NCBI RefSeq assembly: GCF_009759685.1
Contig: NZ_CP046654.1
Location: 2,356,001-2,420,000 of the forward strand
DNA: 64,000 nucleotides
Reading direction: 5' to 3'
Source: Acinetobacter baumannii
GTDB taxonomy: Bacteria > Pseudomonadota > Gammaproteobacteria > Pseudomonadales > Moraxellaceae
Below are positions 9,717 to 17,886 of the stretch, in pieces. Position 1 is the stretch's first letter, and every line of letters starts with the position of its first letter. Both the position numbers and the translations under genes were made by a program. The notes beneath the pieces were generated by a model. It made no database searches and had not been told where the DNA came from. It was given only the letters and a program-made list of their open reading frames with translations.

Positions 9717-11051
9717 ATGAATGCGGTTCAAATAGATCAGTTAAAACAACAATTTCCACTTATTGAAACACTTCAAGCCTATCAAGAAACATTTTGGTTT
9801 AACCCTCACCGTTATCCTTTAAACGAAGCACTAGCGAAAGTGTGTCTTACAGAACAGGATGTAAAAGAAGCAGAAGCAAGGCTAGCGCGTTTCGCACCTT
9901 ATTTGGCAAAAGTCTTTCCTGAAACTCAAGCTCAGCATGGAAAAATTGAATCAGCACTAGTAGAAATTGCGGAGATGCAACAAGCTCTATCGCTACAAAA
10001 GCATAAGACACTTACAGGGAAACTTTGGCTGAAAAAAGATAGCCATTTACCTATTTCGGGTTCAATCAAGGCACGTGGCGGTATTTATGAAGTATTGGCA
10101 CATGCTGAAAAATTAGCCATAGAGGCGGGACTTCTCAAGTTAGAAGATGATTACAGTAAATTAGACCAAGACTCATTTCGAACATTTTTTTCCAAATATC
10201 AAATTGCAGTAGGTTCTACCGGTAACCTTGGTTTATCAATCGGTATTATGAGCGCGAAGCTTGGGTTTAGAGTGTCGGTACACATGTCTGCCGATGCAAG
10301 GCAATGGAAGAAAGATAAGCTACGTTCACTTGGTGTAAATGTGGTGGAATATGCCAGTGATTACGGAGTTGCTGTAGAAGAAGGACGTAAGGCAGCCGAA
10401 CAGGACCCATTTTGTTTTTTTATTGATGATGAGAATTCGACTACTTTATTTTTAGGTTATGCAGTTGCAGGTTTGCGTTTAAAACAACAGTTTGAACAAA
10501 AGCAAATTAAAGTCGATGCAGATCATCCCTTATTTGTATATTTGCCATGCGGAGTAGGGGGCGGTCCTGGTGGGGTGAGCTTTGGGTTAAAACTTGCTTT
10601 TGGTGAGCATGTACATTGTATATTTGCAGAGCCTACCCATTCTCCGTGTATGTTACTTGGTGTTTATACAGGCCTGCATGATCAGATTTCAGTAAATGAC
10701 ATTGGTTTAGACAACATCACTGCTGCAGATGGATTAGCTGTTGGCCGTGCTTCTGGTTTTGTCGGACGTGCTATGCAGCAGTTAATTGACGGTTACTACA
10801 CCATTCATGATGAATGTTTATATGAACTCATTGCGCTTTTAAATCAAACTGAGAATATTCAAGTTGAGCCCTCGGCAGCGGCAGGCATGATGGGGCCATA
10901 TTATGTGCAAACTACTCCTGATTATTTGGCCTTGCATCAATTGTCAGCTGAAAAGTTACAACATGCGACACATGTGGTATGGGCGACAGGAGGAGGAATG
11001 GTTCCACCTGATGAAATGCAGAAGTATTTAACGCATAGCCAAAGCAATTAA
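9717..11051 (+). CDS. dsdA: D-serine ammonia-lyase (D-serine dehydratase)
   Basis: PLP enzyme that deaminates D-serine to pyruvate and ammonia, used for detoxification and as a nitrogen/carbon source. The 444-residue length and the GSIKARGG motif, with Lys118 as the Schiff-base lysine at the same number as in E. coli DsdA, identify it. A glycine-rich phosphate-binding loop (GVGGGPGG) lies at about residue 280. RBS AGGA is 9-12 bases before the ATG. No dsdX permease or dsdC regulator is adjacent, so its control is not visible here. Confidence 0.95.
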   Translation: MNAVQIDQLKQQFPLIETLQAYQETFWFNPHRYPLNEALAKVCLTEQDVKEAEARLARFAPYLAKVFPETQAQHGKIESALVEIAEMQQALSLQKHKTLTGKLWLKKDSHLPISGSIKARGGIYEVLAHAEKLAIEAGLLKLEDDYSKLDQDSFRTFFSKYQIAVGSTGNLGLSIGIMSAKLGFRVSVHMSADARQWKKDKLRSLGVNVVEYASDYGVAVEEGRKAAEQDPFCFFIDDENSTTLFLGYAVAGLRLKQQFEQKQIKVDADHPLFVYLPCGVGGGPGGVSFGLKLAFGEHVHCIFAEPTHSPCMLLGVYTGLHDQISVNDIGLDNITAADGLAVGRASGFVGRAMQQLIDGYYTIHDECLYELIALLNQTENIQVEPSAAAGMMGPYYVQTTPDYLALHQLSAEKLQHATHVVWATGGGMVPPDEMQKYLTHSQSN

Positions 11052-11060
11052 TTGCACAAA

Positions 11061-11086
11061 AAAGCCCAATTCTAAAATTGGGCTTT
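11061..11086. terminator. Bidirectional terminator after dsdA
   Basis: 11-bp perfect stem AAAGCCCAATT / AATTGGGCTTT (11061-11071 with 11076-11086), with A runs on the left and a short T run on the right. It serves dsdA and the converging minus-strand gene. Confidence 0.8.
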
Positions 11087-11094
11087 CAACTTCA

Positions 11095-12642
11095 TTATTT
11101 TTTAGAAAATTTCCTAAATGGAAATTTCTCGGCTGCAAAGCCATAGATAGCAGCAAAAGGAAGAGCTGTGCGTGCCAAATAAGCCACACGCCATAAACCG
11201 CCATGGTTAGCACCCTCCATCATCAACTCTAGAGGATGGTCGAGTACGGTTTCAGGGTTTGCGACAGAAGAATCATTTCTTAAGTCATGAATCCATAACG
11301 CCGCCATAATCGCATTTGTGGTTTCTGGACTAAATGCTTCTACATCAAAAAGTTCTGCGCCATTAAAAGCAGCTTTAAGGAGTGGATTCTTTGTGACCGA
11401 ATGAGTTGTGGTAGATGGTGCAATATTAATACTTACACGTTGACCTTGATGACGGGCAAGTGTCGCACGCCATTGTTGAATACGTTTTGCCAAAGCGTAG
11501 TTTGGCCCTTGTTCAACTACCAAACAGTCTGCAATACCATAAGTTTTGCCATTTTCGCTAGTAATCAAATCTTGATAAGGTGCTTGGAAAAAACGTTTGA
11601 GTGAGAGTGTAGAAACACCTTTCACAGCCATTTTTTGTAGTTGTGAACGAGATTTAAATTTCTCTTGAGCAGCTTCTGCAACTTCTTTAGGTACTGCATA
11701 AACATCGGTTGGCGTACACATAAACATTAAGCTTGTATCAGGTTTATGTTCACTCACATATTGCATAATACTGTCCATTGCCATAGAAACACGGACATGT
11801 TTTTCGCCGTCTAAATAAGCAATAGCAGCCAAGTCTAATTTTTGAGGAAATTGAACTAACCACTGGGCAATTTCTGGTATTTGCGTTAATAAATTGGCAC
11901 CCAATTTATCTCTCAATGCTGAAGCTTTTGCCGAAGAGTCAATTTTTTCAATACTTGGTGCAATAAGCGTTGCGTTTCCTTGCTGGATTGTATTTAGAAT
12001 TTTCCCCCAAACTCGTGGGTTTGGTAAATCTATTGCAACAATATTCGCTTTCCATTTTGCTAGCCAAGGTAATGGTCCTGCTTCTGAGGCTGCACCAAAT
12101 AACACCATCGTACGGTCAGATAAATCAAACCATTCAGGATGAGCAGCAGCTTCACGTAAAGCCTTAGCATGGCTTGGTTCAATAATACCTGCATTTTCCC
12201 ATTTTTGAATTTGGTCAAGTAAGCTTTGCCCGCTCAGTTTTTGGCCTTTATATGGAACATACCATTCTGGTGCAGCTTCACTTTCGCCTTTAAATTTTAC
12301 TGTATTTAAAGGTGTAGAAGTGGGGATGTGTAGAGCATCTTTTAAAAGATAGTGTTTACCATCGCGGTAATAATCAAAAAGATGATGAGCCTTATGCAAT
12401 CCCTGTTTTGCAATGGTAATTGGATTATTGCTGTTAGTAATTCCGTGCTTAACAAGTGCCTTAAAGTAAATAGGATAATTTTTTCGCCAATTTTTTTCAG
12501 CCAAAATCTGTTGAGCAGTTTTATTATCTACAATAGATAAAGCTTCTGACAAAATCTCTTGGCCTGTAAGAGACGTGCTTTGCTTTTTGATCGAGGCGTG
12601 AATCGGAAATTGTAGACCTTCGGCTGAACTCTGGCTGGACAT
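11095..12642 (-). CDS. Uncharacterised 515-residue Rossmann-like protein
   Basis: I do not recognise this protein. Its central part contains a nucleotide-binding-like turn, VLFGAASEAGPLPWLAKW (about 180-197), followed by a beta strand ending in an acidic residue (IVAID, 201-205), as in NAD- or SAM-binding Rossmann folds. The N-terminal 120 residues are helical and polar. The C-terminus carries a hydrophobic patch (ALPFAAIYGFAAEKFPF) that could be a membrane-associated helix. There is no signal peptide. The gene is monocistronic and has a palindrome 30-43 bases upstream of its start. Coding character is clear from length and codon use; function is unknown. Confidence 0.85.
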   Translation of the reverse strand: MSSQSSAEGLQFPIHASIKKQSTSLTGQEILSEALSIVDNKTAQQILAEKNWRKNYPIYFKALVKHGITNSNNPITIAKQGLHKAHHLFDYYRDGKHYLLKDALHIPTSTPLNTVKFKGESEAAPEWYVPYKGQKLSGQSLLDQIQKWENAGIIEPSHAKALREAAAHPEWFDLSDRTMVLFGAASEAGPLPWLAKWKANIVAIDLPNPRVWGKILNTIQQGNATLIAPSIEKIDSSAKASALRDKLGANLLTQIPEIAQWLVQFPQKLDLAAIAYLDGEKHVRVSMAMDSIMQYVSEHKPDTSLMFMCTPTDVYAVPKEVAEAAQEKFKSRSQLQKMAVKGVSTLSLKRFFQAPYQDLITSENGKTYGIADCLVVEQGPNYALAKRIQQWRATLARHQGQRVSINIAPSTTTHSVTKNPLLKAAFNGAELFDVEAFSPETTNAIMAALWIHDLRNDSSVANPETVLDHPLELMMEGANHGGLWRVAYLARTALPFAAIYGFAAEKFPFRKFSKK

Positions 12643-12671
12643 AAAATATCTCGCTTGTACGATAAGGTTAA

Positions 12672-12685
12672 TATACAGGTGTATA
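12672..12685. promoter_or_regulatory. Palindrome TATACA-GG-TGTATA upstream of the 11095 gene
   Basis: A 14-base inverted repeat with perfect 6-base halves, 30-43 bases before the start codon of the minus-strand gene, a position where a dimeric repressor would cover the promoter. The minus-strand TGTATA could also form part of a -10. No regulator gene is adjacent. Confidence 0.4.
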
Positions 12686-13178
12686 CATTATCTATGCCAA
12701 CGAAAAGAAACGTGTGGCAATAACTGCCAAAATAAAATTCAATATTTTTGTGATGAATATAAGATGAGTCATTTTTTATGATAATTACATCGCATTTTAC
12801 CTTCATTTTTTTTCACATTTTTAGAACATTTTTATAGACTTACGTTACATAAATAGTTATTTTGTATAGAGCGAATTCATCAGGTTTGACCTGAAGGTAA
12901 AATGATCAAAATGTATCAATAAAAAGATACAACGATGAGTAAAAACTAGACTTTTTTATTAAATGATCAGAAAAGTCAAACGAAATAAGAAAGAATTGGG
13001 GTGAAACTAGATAGAAGACAACGTAAGATTGTCTTTTAAAAATCTTGGGGATATGGTGATTTTTTACACCATAATTTTCTAGTTTCATCCCATCTAATTT
13101 TGGGCTGGAACCCTCCATTTCGGTATTCAGTTCATCATTTAATAGAAGTCTCTATCTAATGACTTTAAAAGAGTACTT
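12686..13178. other. Non-coding region with structured repeat
   Basis: About 490 AT-rich bases without a credible gene. Apart from a small perfect hairpin (TCAGGT-TTG-ACCTGA, 12880-12894, no T run), the notable content is the three-helix inverted repeat at 12997-13092, listed separately. Confidence 0.6.
12997..13092. other. Three-way-junction inverted repeat, possible structured RNA
   Basis: An outer 15-bp stem pairs 12997-13011 (TGGGGTGAAACTAGA) with 13078-13092 (TCTAGTTTCATCCCA), with one G-T wobble as the only imperfection. It encloses two further hairpins: AAGACAA / TTGTCTT (13015-13021 with 13029-13035, extendable by two pairs) and TATGGTG / CACCATA (13052-13058 with 13067-13073). The 96-base whole folds as a closed three-way junction. 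It is not a simple terminator because no T run follows. It lies just downstream of the small lipoprotein gene on the minus strand. It could be a small RNA, a 3' UTR element or a relic of a mobile repeat. Confidence 0.5.
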
Positions 13179-13343
13179 CTAACAACGTCCTTTTTTCGCC
13201 TGTCCAGGTGGGCAAAAACCTCCTGGGTGTCCGTAATACGGAGAGTCAGGATCAATCACAATACTACCCTCAGGTGTATGTACTGCACAGGCTGATAATG
13301 ACATTGTGAAAATTGCTGCGGCACAAAGAAGTAAAGTTTTCAT
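13179..13343 (-). CDS. Small predicted lipoprotein, 54 residues
   Basis: A short gene that reads MKTLLLCAAAIFTMSLSAC, a lipoprotein signal with lipobox LSAC and acylated Cys19, then a 35-residue mature part rich in Pro and Gly (YYGHPGGFCPPGQAKKGRC) with two further cysteines that could form a disulfide. An AGCGAGAA ribosome site precedes the ATG by a few bases. Very short periplasmic lipoproteins of this kind are common in Acinetobacter; the role is unknown. It is separated from the FGE-like gene by a gap of about 110 bases. Confidence 0.7.
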   Translation of the reverse strand: MKTLLLCAAAIFTMSLSACAVHTPEGSIVIDPDSPYYGHPGGFCPPGQAKKGRC

Positions 13344-13452
13344 GTTGTTCTCGCTTTTTTATCATTCTCCCTTTTACTATAGAAATGTTTTGATTACATT
13401 TCGATCAGTTTTTGGTTAAAAAATATCTTTTAGCAGCTAAATTAAGAAGAAA

Positions 13453-14460
13453 TTAAGGAGAGCGTAAAATCGTTCTAAAACCCACATGGGTAGCGGCTAA
13501 ATCAAAATCTTGGGGATAGCGGCTACTATTACGATAACGTGAGCAGTAATTTTCAGCACATAAAAACGATCCACCTTTAATCACATATTGAGTACTGCTC
13601 ATTTCTTGTTGTCTTAAAGCAGAATAATTACCCATGTGCTGGTCATGCGCACCTTGATAAGGAGATGATGTCCACTCCCAAACATTTCCAATCATATCGA
13701 ATAGTTTAAAACCGTTAGGTTTAAAACATCCGACAGGAGCAATACCAGTAAAATGATCTTGGTTCAGATTTTCAAAAGGAAATGCACCTTGCCAGTAATT
13801 CGCTTGTGGGTGCTGGTGCTCATCGGTAGGTGCTTGATGTAAAGGAGTATCAGTTGGTGAGTTTGCTTTAGCGGCATATTCCCATTCAAGTTCTGTGGGT
13901 AAATCACGTCCTAGCCAAACTGCATAATGTTCAGCATCATTCTTAGTCACGTAGCGTACAGGTTCATGAGGATTAGGAAGAGCACCATTTTTGCCGTTTG
14001 GTGTTTTCCATGTATATCCTGTCTTAAGTTGCCACCATTGCTGAGGATGATGTGGGTCTGGAGAAAAAACAGCAGCTTGTTTTTGTTTTTCAGCATCGGT
14101 GATATAACCAGTTGCCTTCACAAAACTCGCGAACTGAGCAACAGTGACTTCAGTTTGATCAATCCAGAAACCTTTAACTTCCCGTTGTTTTTTTCCAAAG
14201 TTAAGTTCATCTGGATAAGCTTTTTCAGAACCAAAATTAAAATGTCCATCTGGAATGAATACCATGCCTGCGGTTGTATTTTTAAGCCAGCCTGTAGGAA
14301 GTCCGGTATAGCTCTTACACTGTTCAATGGAACCCAAAGCAGCCGCTTGAATGGCATGCTTTGGTAAAATCGTTTTAGTGTCAGCGTTATGTTCAGACTT
14401 GCTACAGCCTGTGATGAACAACAGGCTGATTGTAGTACTTAAAACCAGTTTCAATTTCAT
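13453..14460 (-). CDS. Formylglycine-generating enzyme (sulfatase-activating), lipoprotein
   Basis: FGE/SUMF1-family oxidase that converts the active-site cysteine of sulfatases to formylglycine. The C-terminal block contains LCAENYC (Cys301 and Cys306), matching the C-x4-C copper-binding catalytic pair of true aerobic FGEs, and the following RYRNSSR and VGFRTI are also family motifs. The N-terminus is a lipoprotein signal with lipobox ITGC (Cys19), so the enzyme appears to be exported and lipid-anchored. Its ATG overlaps the TGA of the sulfatase gene (4 bases), indicating translational coupling with its substrate. A general SUMF-domain protein of other function is possible, but the cysteines and pairing argue for FGE. 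Confidence 0.92.
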   Translation of the reverse strand: MKLKLVLSTTISLLFITGCSKSEHNADTKTILPKHAIQAAALGSIEQCKSYTGLPTGWLKNTTAGMVFIPDGHFNFGSEKAYPDELNFGKKQREVKGFWIDQTEVTVAQFASFVKATGYITDAEKQKQAAVFSPDPHHPQQWWQLKTGYTWKTPNGKNGALPNPHEPVRYVTKNDAEHYAVWLGRDLPTELEWEYAAKANSPTDTPLHQAPTDEHQHPQANYWQGAFPFENLNQDHFTGIAPVGCFKPNGFKLFDMIGNVWEWTSSPYQGAHDQHMGNYSALRQQEMSSTQYVIKGGSFLCAENYCSRYRNSSRYPQDFDLAATHVGFRTILRSP

Positions 14461-16133
14461 TTGGCGTTATATTCCTGTACGCCATTTTGTTCAGTGTATT
14501 TTTGATAAACCGCTAATAGCTCTTGAACTTTTGCAGGGTAAAGCTGCGCAACATTATGATTTTCTCCACGATCAGTAGCAATGTTATAGAGCTCCCAAGA
14601 ACCTGTTCCTAATTCAGGGCGACCTTGAAGTGCGATTTTCCATTCACCCTGTTTTGCATATTTACTACCATGCAATTCATCGGCAAAACTGAAATTGGCA
14701 GGGCGTATCGTTTGTGATTTATTTTCAAGTACAGACTTCCAAGAATAACCGCTTGGCGTATTAATGGTTCGGCCTTTATATTGCCCTTGAGGTACTGGAA
14801 TATGAGCATAATCTAATAATGTTGGAAAAACGTCGAGTACCGATGCAAAGCTATGATTGGTTTCTTCAGCTTTCTTCTGATTTGGTAATTTCACAATAGC
14901 AGGAGCGGTAGTTGCACCTTCACCAGCTGTATCTTTCCATAAATGGAAAGGTGCTGCACTGACCTCGGCCCAACGTGGACCAATGTAATGATAAGAAGTA
15001 GGGGTACCTACATTTGCTACAGAATTATCAAAGCCTGATTCACTGCCATAGCTTCCGCGAACAAAACCTTCTGCGCCATTGTCAGAAACAAAGAAAATTA
15101 AGGTGTTGTCATAAAGGTTATTTTGTTTGAGATATTGAATAATTCGGCCTACATTGGCATCGAGATTTTCTACCATGCCTGCGTAGATTTCCATTTTGCG
15201 AGCTTCAAGCGCTTTTTGTTCAGCTGTTAATTCATCCCATTTCCCATATTTTTGTGGTGCATTTTGAGTTGCAATTGGTTCGGCAGCCTCAAAATTTACT
15301 GGAATAATTCCAAGCTGTTTTTGGCGTGCAATACGGGCGTTACGGATAGCATCGTAACCAACGTCATAAACGCCACGATATTTTTCACGGTATTCTGCTG
15401 GCGCTTGTATAGGCCAGTGGGGTGCTGTATAGGCTGCATAGGCAAAAAATGGTTTGCCACTATTTTTGCCTGACTCTAAATAGCTAAGTAATTTGTCGGT
15501 AAAATAATTGGTCGAGAAAAAGTCATTAGGCAATGCTGAAACAGGAATAATTTGCCCATCTTCGGTATAGGTTGAATTTCGCTTAAACGCACTTGGAGCT
15601 TGTTTAAAGTGGTGGTCTAAACCTTGTAATAAGGTAAATGAATGATCAAAACCTTTAGCATGTGCATTGGTTTCAGGTGTTAATCCCAAATGCCATTTAC
15701 CGCTAATATAAGTTCGATAACCATTATCTTTGAGCACCTGAGCAATCGATAGTGAGCGTTCATTTAAATAGCCTTCGTAGCCAGGCTGTCCTTTTAAATG
15801 ATCAGGGGTAAGCTCTGCCATAGCACCTATGCCTGCCAAGTGGTGATCAGTACCAGAAATGAGTTGTGAACGAGTAGGCGAGCATGTAGGTGCAGTGTGA
15901 TAGTCAGTTAAAATTCGGCCTTCTTGCGCTAAACTATCAATGTTCGGGGTATGAATTTCACCACCAAAAGCTCCTAAATCTGAATAGCCTAAGTCATCGG
16001 CCATAATGAATAAAATATTAGGCTGCTTTGGTGTACTTACCGCAGTTTCTTGTGAATCATTATCGTTACATCCAGCTAAAGATAAGCTAAATAAAGCAAT
16101 GGAAAGACTAGATAAAAGAGCTTTGTACTTCAT
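14457..16133 (-). CDS. Type I sulfatase (arylsulfatase-like), lipoprotein
   Basis: Alkaline-phosphatase-superfamily sulfatase, 558 residues, releasing sulfate from an organosulfate ester. The signature CSPTR at residues 84-88 fits C-x-P-x-R, so Cys84 is the residue converted to formylglycine; ADD (45-47) provides calcium ligands, and SGKWHLG and FVSDNGAEG are further family motifs. The signal MKYKALLSSLSIALFSLSLAGC is a lipoprotein type with Cys22, placing it in the periplasm on a membrane. It is the first gene of a two-gene operon with its own activating enzyme, probably scavenging sulfur from sulfate esters. Length and motifs resemble Pseudomonas AtsA, but the substrate is not determined. 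Confidence 0.93.
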   Translation of the reverse strand: MKYKALLSSLSIALFSLSLAGCNDNDSQETAVSTPKQPNILFIMADDLGYSDLGAFGGEIHTPNIDSLAQEGRILTDYHTAPTCSPTRSQLISGTDHHLAGIGAMAELTPDHLKGQPGYEGYLNERSLSIAQVLKDNGYRTYISGKWHLGLTPETNAHAKGFDHSFTLLQGLDHHFKQAPSAFKRNSTYTEDGQIIPVSALPNDFFSTNYFTDKLLSYLESGKNSGKPFFAYAAYTAPHWPIQAPAEYREKYRGVYDVGYDAIRNARIARQKQLGIIPVNFEAAEPIATQNAPQKYGKWDELTAEQKALEARKMEIYAGMVENLDANVGRIIQYLKQNNLYDNTLIFFVSDNGAEGFVRGSYGSESGFDNSVANVGTPTSYHYIGPRWAEVSAAPFHLWKDTAGEGATTAPAIVKLPNQKKAEETNHSFASVLDVFPTLLDYAHIPVPQGQYKGRTINTPSGYSWKSVLENKSQTIRPANFSFADELHGSKYAKQGEWKIALQGRPELGTGSWELYNIATDRGENHNVAQLYPAKVQELLAVYQKYTEQNGVQEYNAK

Positions 16134-16266
16134 TGTATCATCTGATTTATTAAAAGAATTGTGCTTGAGTTTAATCAGATGGTTTTTGCAATCAAAACAA
16201 GGAATTGATCAAAGAAAATCAGAAAAATATCTGAGAATTTATCTTGATAAATAAATGAGAAAAAAA

Positions 16267-16289
16267 GAAAAGCCCATATTGGGCTTTTC
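16267..16289 (-). terminator. Terminator of the rhomboid gene
   Basis: Perfect 10-bp stem GAAAAGCCCA / TGGGCTTTTC with a TAT loop, followed on the minus strand by a T-rich run. It separates the rhomboid gene from the sulfatase promoter region (16134-16266). Confidence 0.85.
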
Positions 16290-16303
16290 TCAAAAATATG
16301 CAT

Positions 16304-16921
16304 TTAAAAAGGTAGGCGAGTAAGTTGATCTAAGAAATGAGGAATCACTCTTGGCTCAATCAAAATCGTTACAATTACGCCGTAAGCCGCACCCCATAAA
16401 TGGGCACTATGATTAATATGCGTATTGCCACGTTTACCTGCCCAAATACTATAAGCAACATAGAGAACTGCAAAAATAATAGCTGGCACAGGGATGAAAA
16501 ATACAAAAATCAGCTTCCACGGCTGAAATAAAATATAGGCAAACAGAACAGCAGATACGGCTCCTGAAGCACCTAGACTTGCCCAGTTTGCATCATTTTT
16601 ATGTTGTAGGTAGCTTGGCAAGATCGCAAAAATTAATCCGCCTAAATAGAACAGCACAAAACCCATGTCATAAAAATATTGGCGATAAAAACTTTCGATG
16701 ATGCTACCAAAGAAAAACAGGGTAATCATATTAAAGAGCAAATGAGTACCATCTGCATGGATAAAACCATGAGTAATGAATCGATCAAATTGTCCACGTT
16801 GCATTGCAGGCGGCCAGAAGATCAGACGGTTCATGACATTTTGATTGCTAAAAGCAAGTAAAGACACAATGACCGTAATAATAATAAGAGTAATGGTGTG
16901 ATTAAACGGCAAATGCAACAT
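16304..16921 (-). CDS. Rhomboid-family intramembrane serine protease
   Basis: Polytopic membrane protease of 205 residues with about six hydrophobic segments. The GASG motif places the catalytic serine at Ser119, the histidine partner is in SAHLWG (His174), and the HLLFN motif (His60/Asn64) supplies the oxyanion region. There is no cytoplasmic domain. Transcribed alone with its own terminator. A second rhomboid lies at 26990-27799, so this cell has at least two; substrates are unknown. Confidence 0.9.
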   Translation of the reverse strand: MLHLPFNHTITLIIITVIVSLLAFSNQNVMNRLIFWPPAMQRGQFDRFITHGFIHADGTHLLFNMITLFFFGSIIESFYRQYFYDMGFVLFYLGGLIFAILPSYLQHKNDANWASLGASGAVSAVLFAYILFQPWKLIFVFFIPVPAIIFAVLYVAYSIWAGKRGNTHINHSAHLWGAAYGVIVTILIEPRVIPHFLDQLTRLPF

Positions 16922-17078
16922 AAGAAATATTTAAAAATGATCAATACTGATGGCAATAATGCCATTAAAAACACAACTTGAAACCCTGTTGTGTATAAAT
17001 CCGACAAATTTAGTTGATTTTTTTTAAATCTACCTCATCTTCGGTTAATATAAAGGCATCAGCTTGAGGAATATTGTT

Positions 17079-17717
17079 ATGTCGACTGAGAACACCAACA
17101 CTGCTGTTGCAGAAGAAATTCCGAACCTTTTGATTACACCATCTGCACAAGAGTATTTGCACGAATTATTGGCGAAGCAAAATACTCCGGGAATTGGCGT
17201 TCGAATTTTTGTTGAACATCCGGGTACACCACGTGCAGAGTGCTGTATGGCATATAGTGCACCAGAAGAAGTGGTGCCAACGGATTATAAACAGGACTAT
17301 CCTGATTTCCCTGCATATATTGATGCGCCGTCTATCCCTTATCTTTTAGACGCTGTTATTGACTACAACAAAGATCGTTTTGGTGGTCAGTTAACTTTCC
17401 GTGCTCCAAACTCTAAAGTGCCGCGCGTAGGGCCTGATGCATCAATTGAAGAGCGTATTACCTATGTACTTCAAGCAGAAATTAACCCGGGTCTTGCAGG
17501 ACACGGCGGTAACTGTAGCTTAGTTGAAGTGCAAGATGACCCTGAACATGGTCTTACTGCTGTATTGAAATTTGGTGGCGGTTGCCAAGGTTGCTCAGCA
17601 ATTGATGTGACTTTAAAACAAGGTGTTGAAACAACTTTGAAAGAACACATTCCTGAACTACAACGTGTGGTTGACCAAACAGACCATACACAAGCAGAAG
17701 GTGCTTATTTCAAATAA
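17079..17717 (+). CDS. nfuA: Fe-S biogenesis protein NfuA
   Basis: Scaffold/carrier that delivers [4Fe-4S] clusters to apo-proteins, especially under iron limitation or oxidative stress. It has an A-type-like N-terminal domain (to about 110) and a C-terminal Nfu domain with the GGCQGCSA motif, whose C-x2-C cysteines from two subunits hold the cluster. I start it at the ATG at 17079, behind TTGAGGAA (17064-17071), giving 212 residues; the in-frame TTG at 17064 is part of that ribosome site. It is followed by a terminator and then a Fur-controlled receptor. Confidence 0.96.
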   Translation: MSTENTNTAVAEEIPNLLITPSAQEYLHELLAKQNTPGIGVRIFVEHPGTPRAECCMAYSAPEEVVPTDYKQDYPDFPAYIDAPSIPYLLDAVIDYNKDRFGGQLTFRAPNSKVPRVGPDASIEERITYVLQAEINPGLAGHGGNCSLVEVQDDPEHGLTAVLKFGGGCQGCSAIDVTLKQGVETTLKEHIPELQRVVDQTDHTQAEGAYFK

Positions 17718-17741
17718 TTAAATTATTTGAAAAGTGAAATA

Positions 17742-17766
17742 AAAAAGCCTCGGAATGAGGTTTTTT
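17742..17766 (+). terminator. nfuA terminator
   Basis: Stem AAAAAGCCTC / GAGGTTTTTT (one G-T pair) with a GGAAT loop and a T run. Confidence 0.85.
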
Positions 17767-17780
17767 TATTATTTAATATA

Positions 17781-17799
17781 AATAATGATAATTATTATC
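17781..17799 (+). promoter_or_regulatory. Fur box upstream of the TonB receptor
   Basis: The 19 bases match the Fur consensus GATAATGATAATCATTATC at 17 positions. The site lies about 90 bases before the receptor start, where Fur bound to iron would block the promoter. Another ATCATT half-site follows at 17803-17808. Confidence 0.85.
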
Positions 17800-17886
17800 A
17801 ATATCATTTGTAATTTTATTTATCTTTGTTACAATGCGAAACTGAAAATGAGAGATGTTTAATAAATCAATATATTGGGAATACTT

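Noticed and set aside
12528..12806. Minus-strand 92-codon frame
   Set aside because: Overlaps the start of the 515-residue gene in another phase, no ribosome site, and codon composition of AT-rich spacer.
12880..12894. Hairpin TCAGGT-TTG-ACCTGA as terminator
   Set aside because: Six-bp stem only, no T run on either side and no gene ending there.
12906..13118. Minus-strand 70-codon frame MEGSSPKLDG...
   Set aside because: It runs straight through the three-way-junction repeat, so its sequence is dictated by the inverted repeats. I saw no good ribosome site and no family similarity.
13453..16133. Sulfatase/FGE region as a horizontally acquired island
   Set aside because: Composition and codon use are like the neighbours, and there are no flanking repeats or mobility genes.
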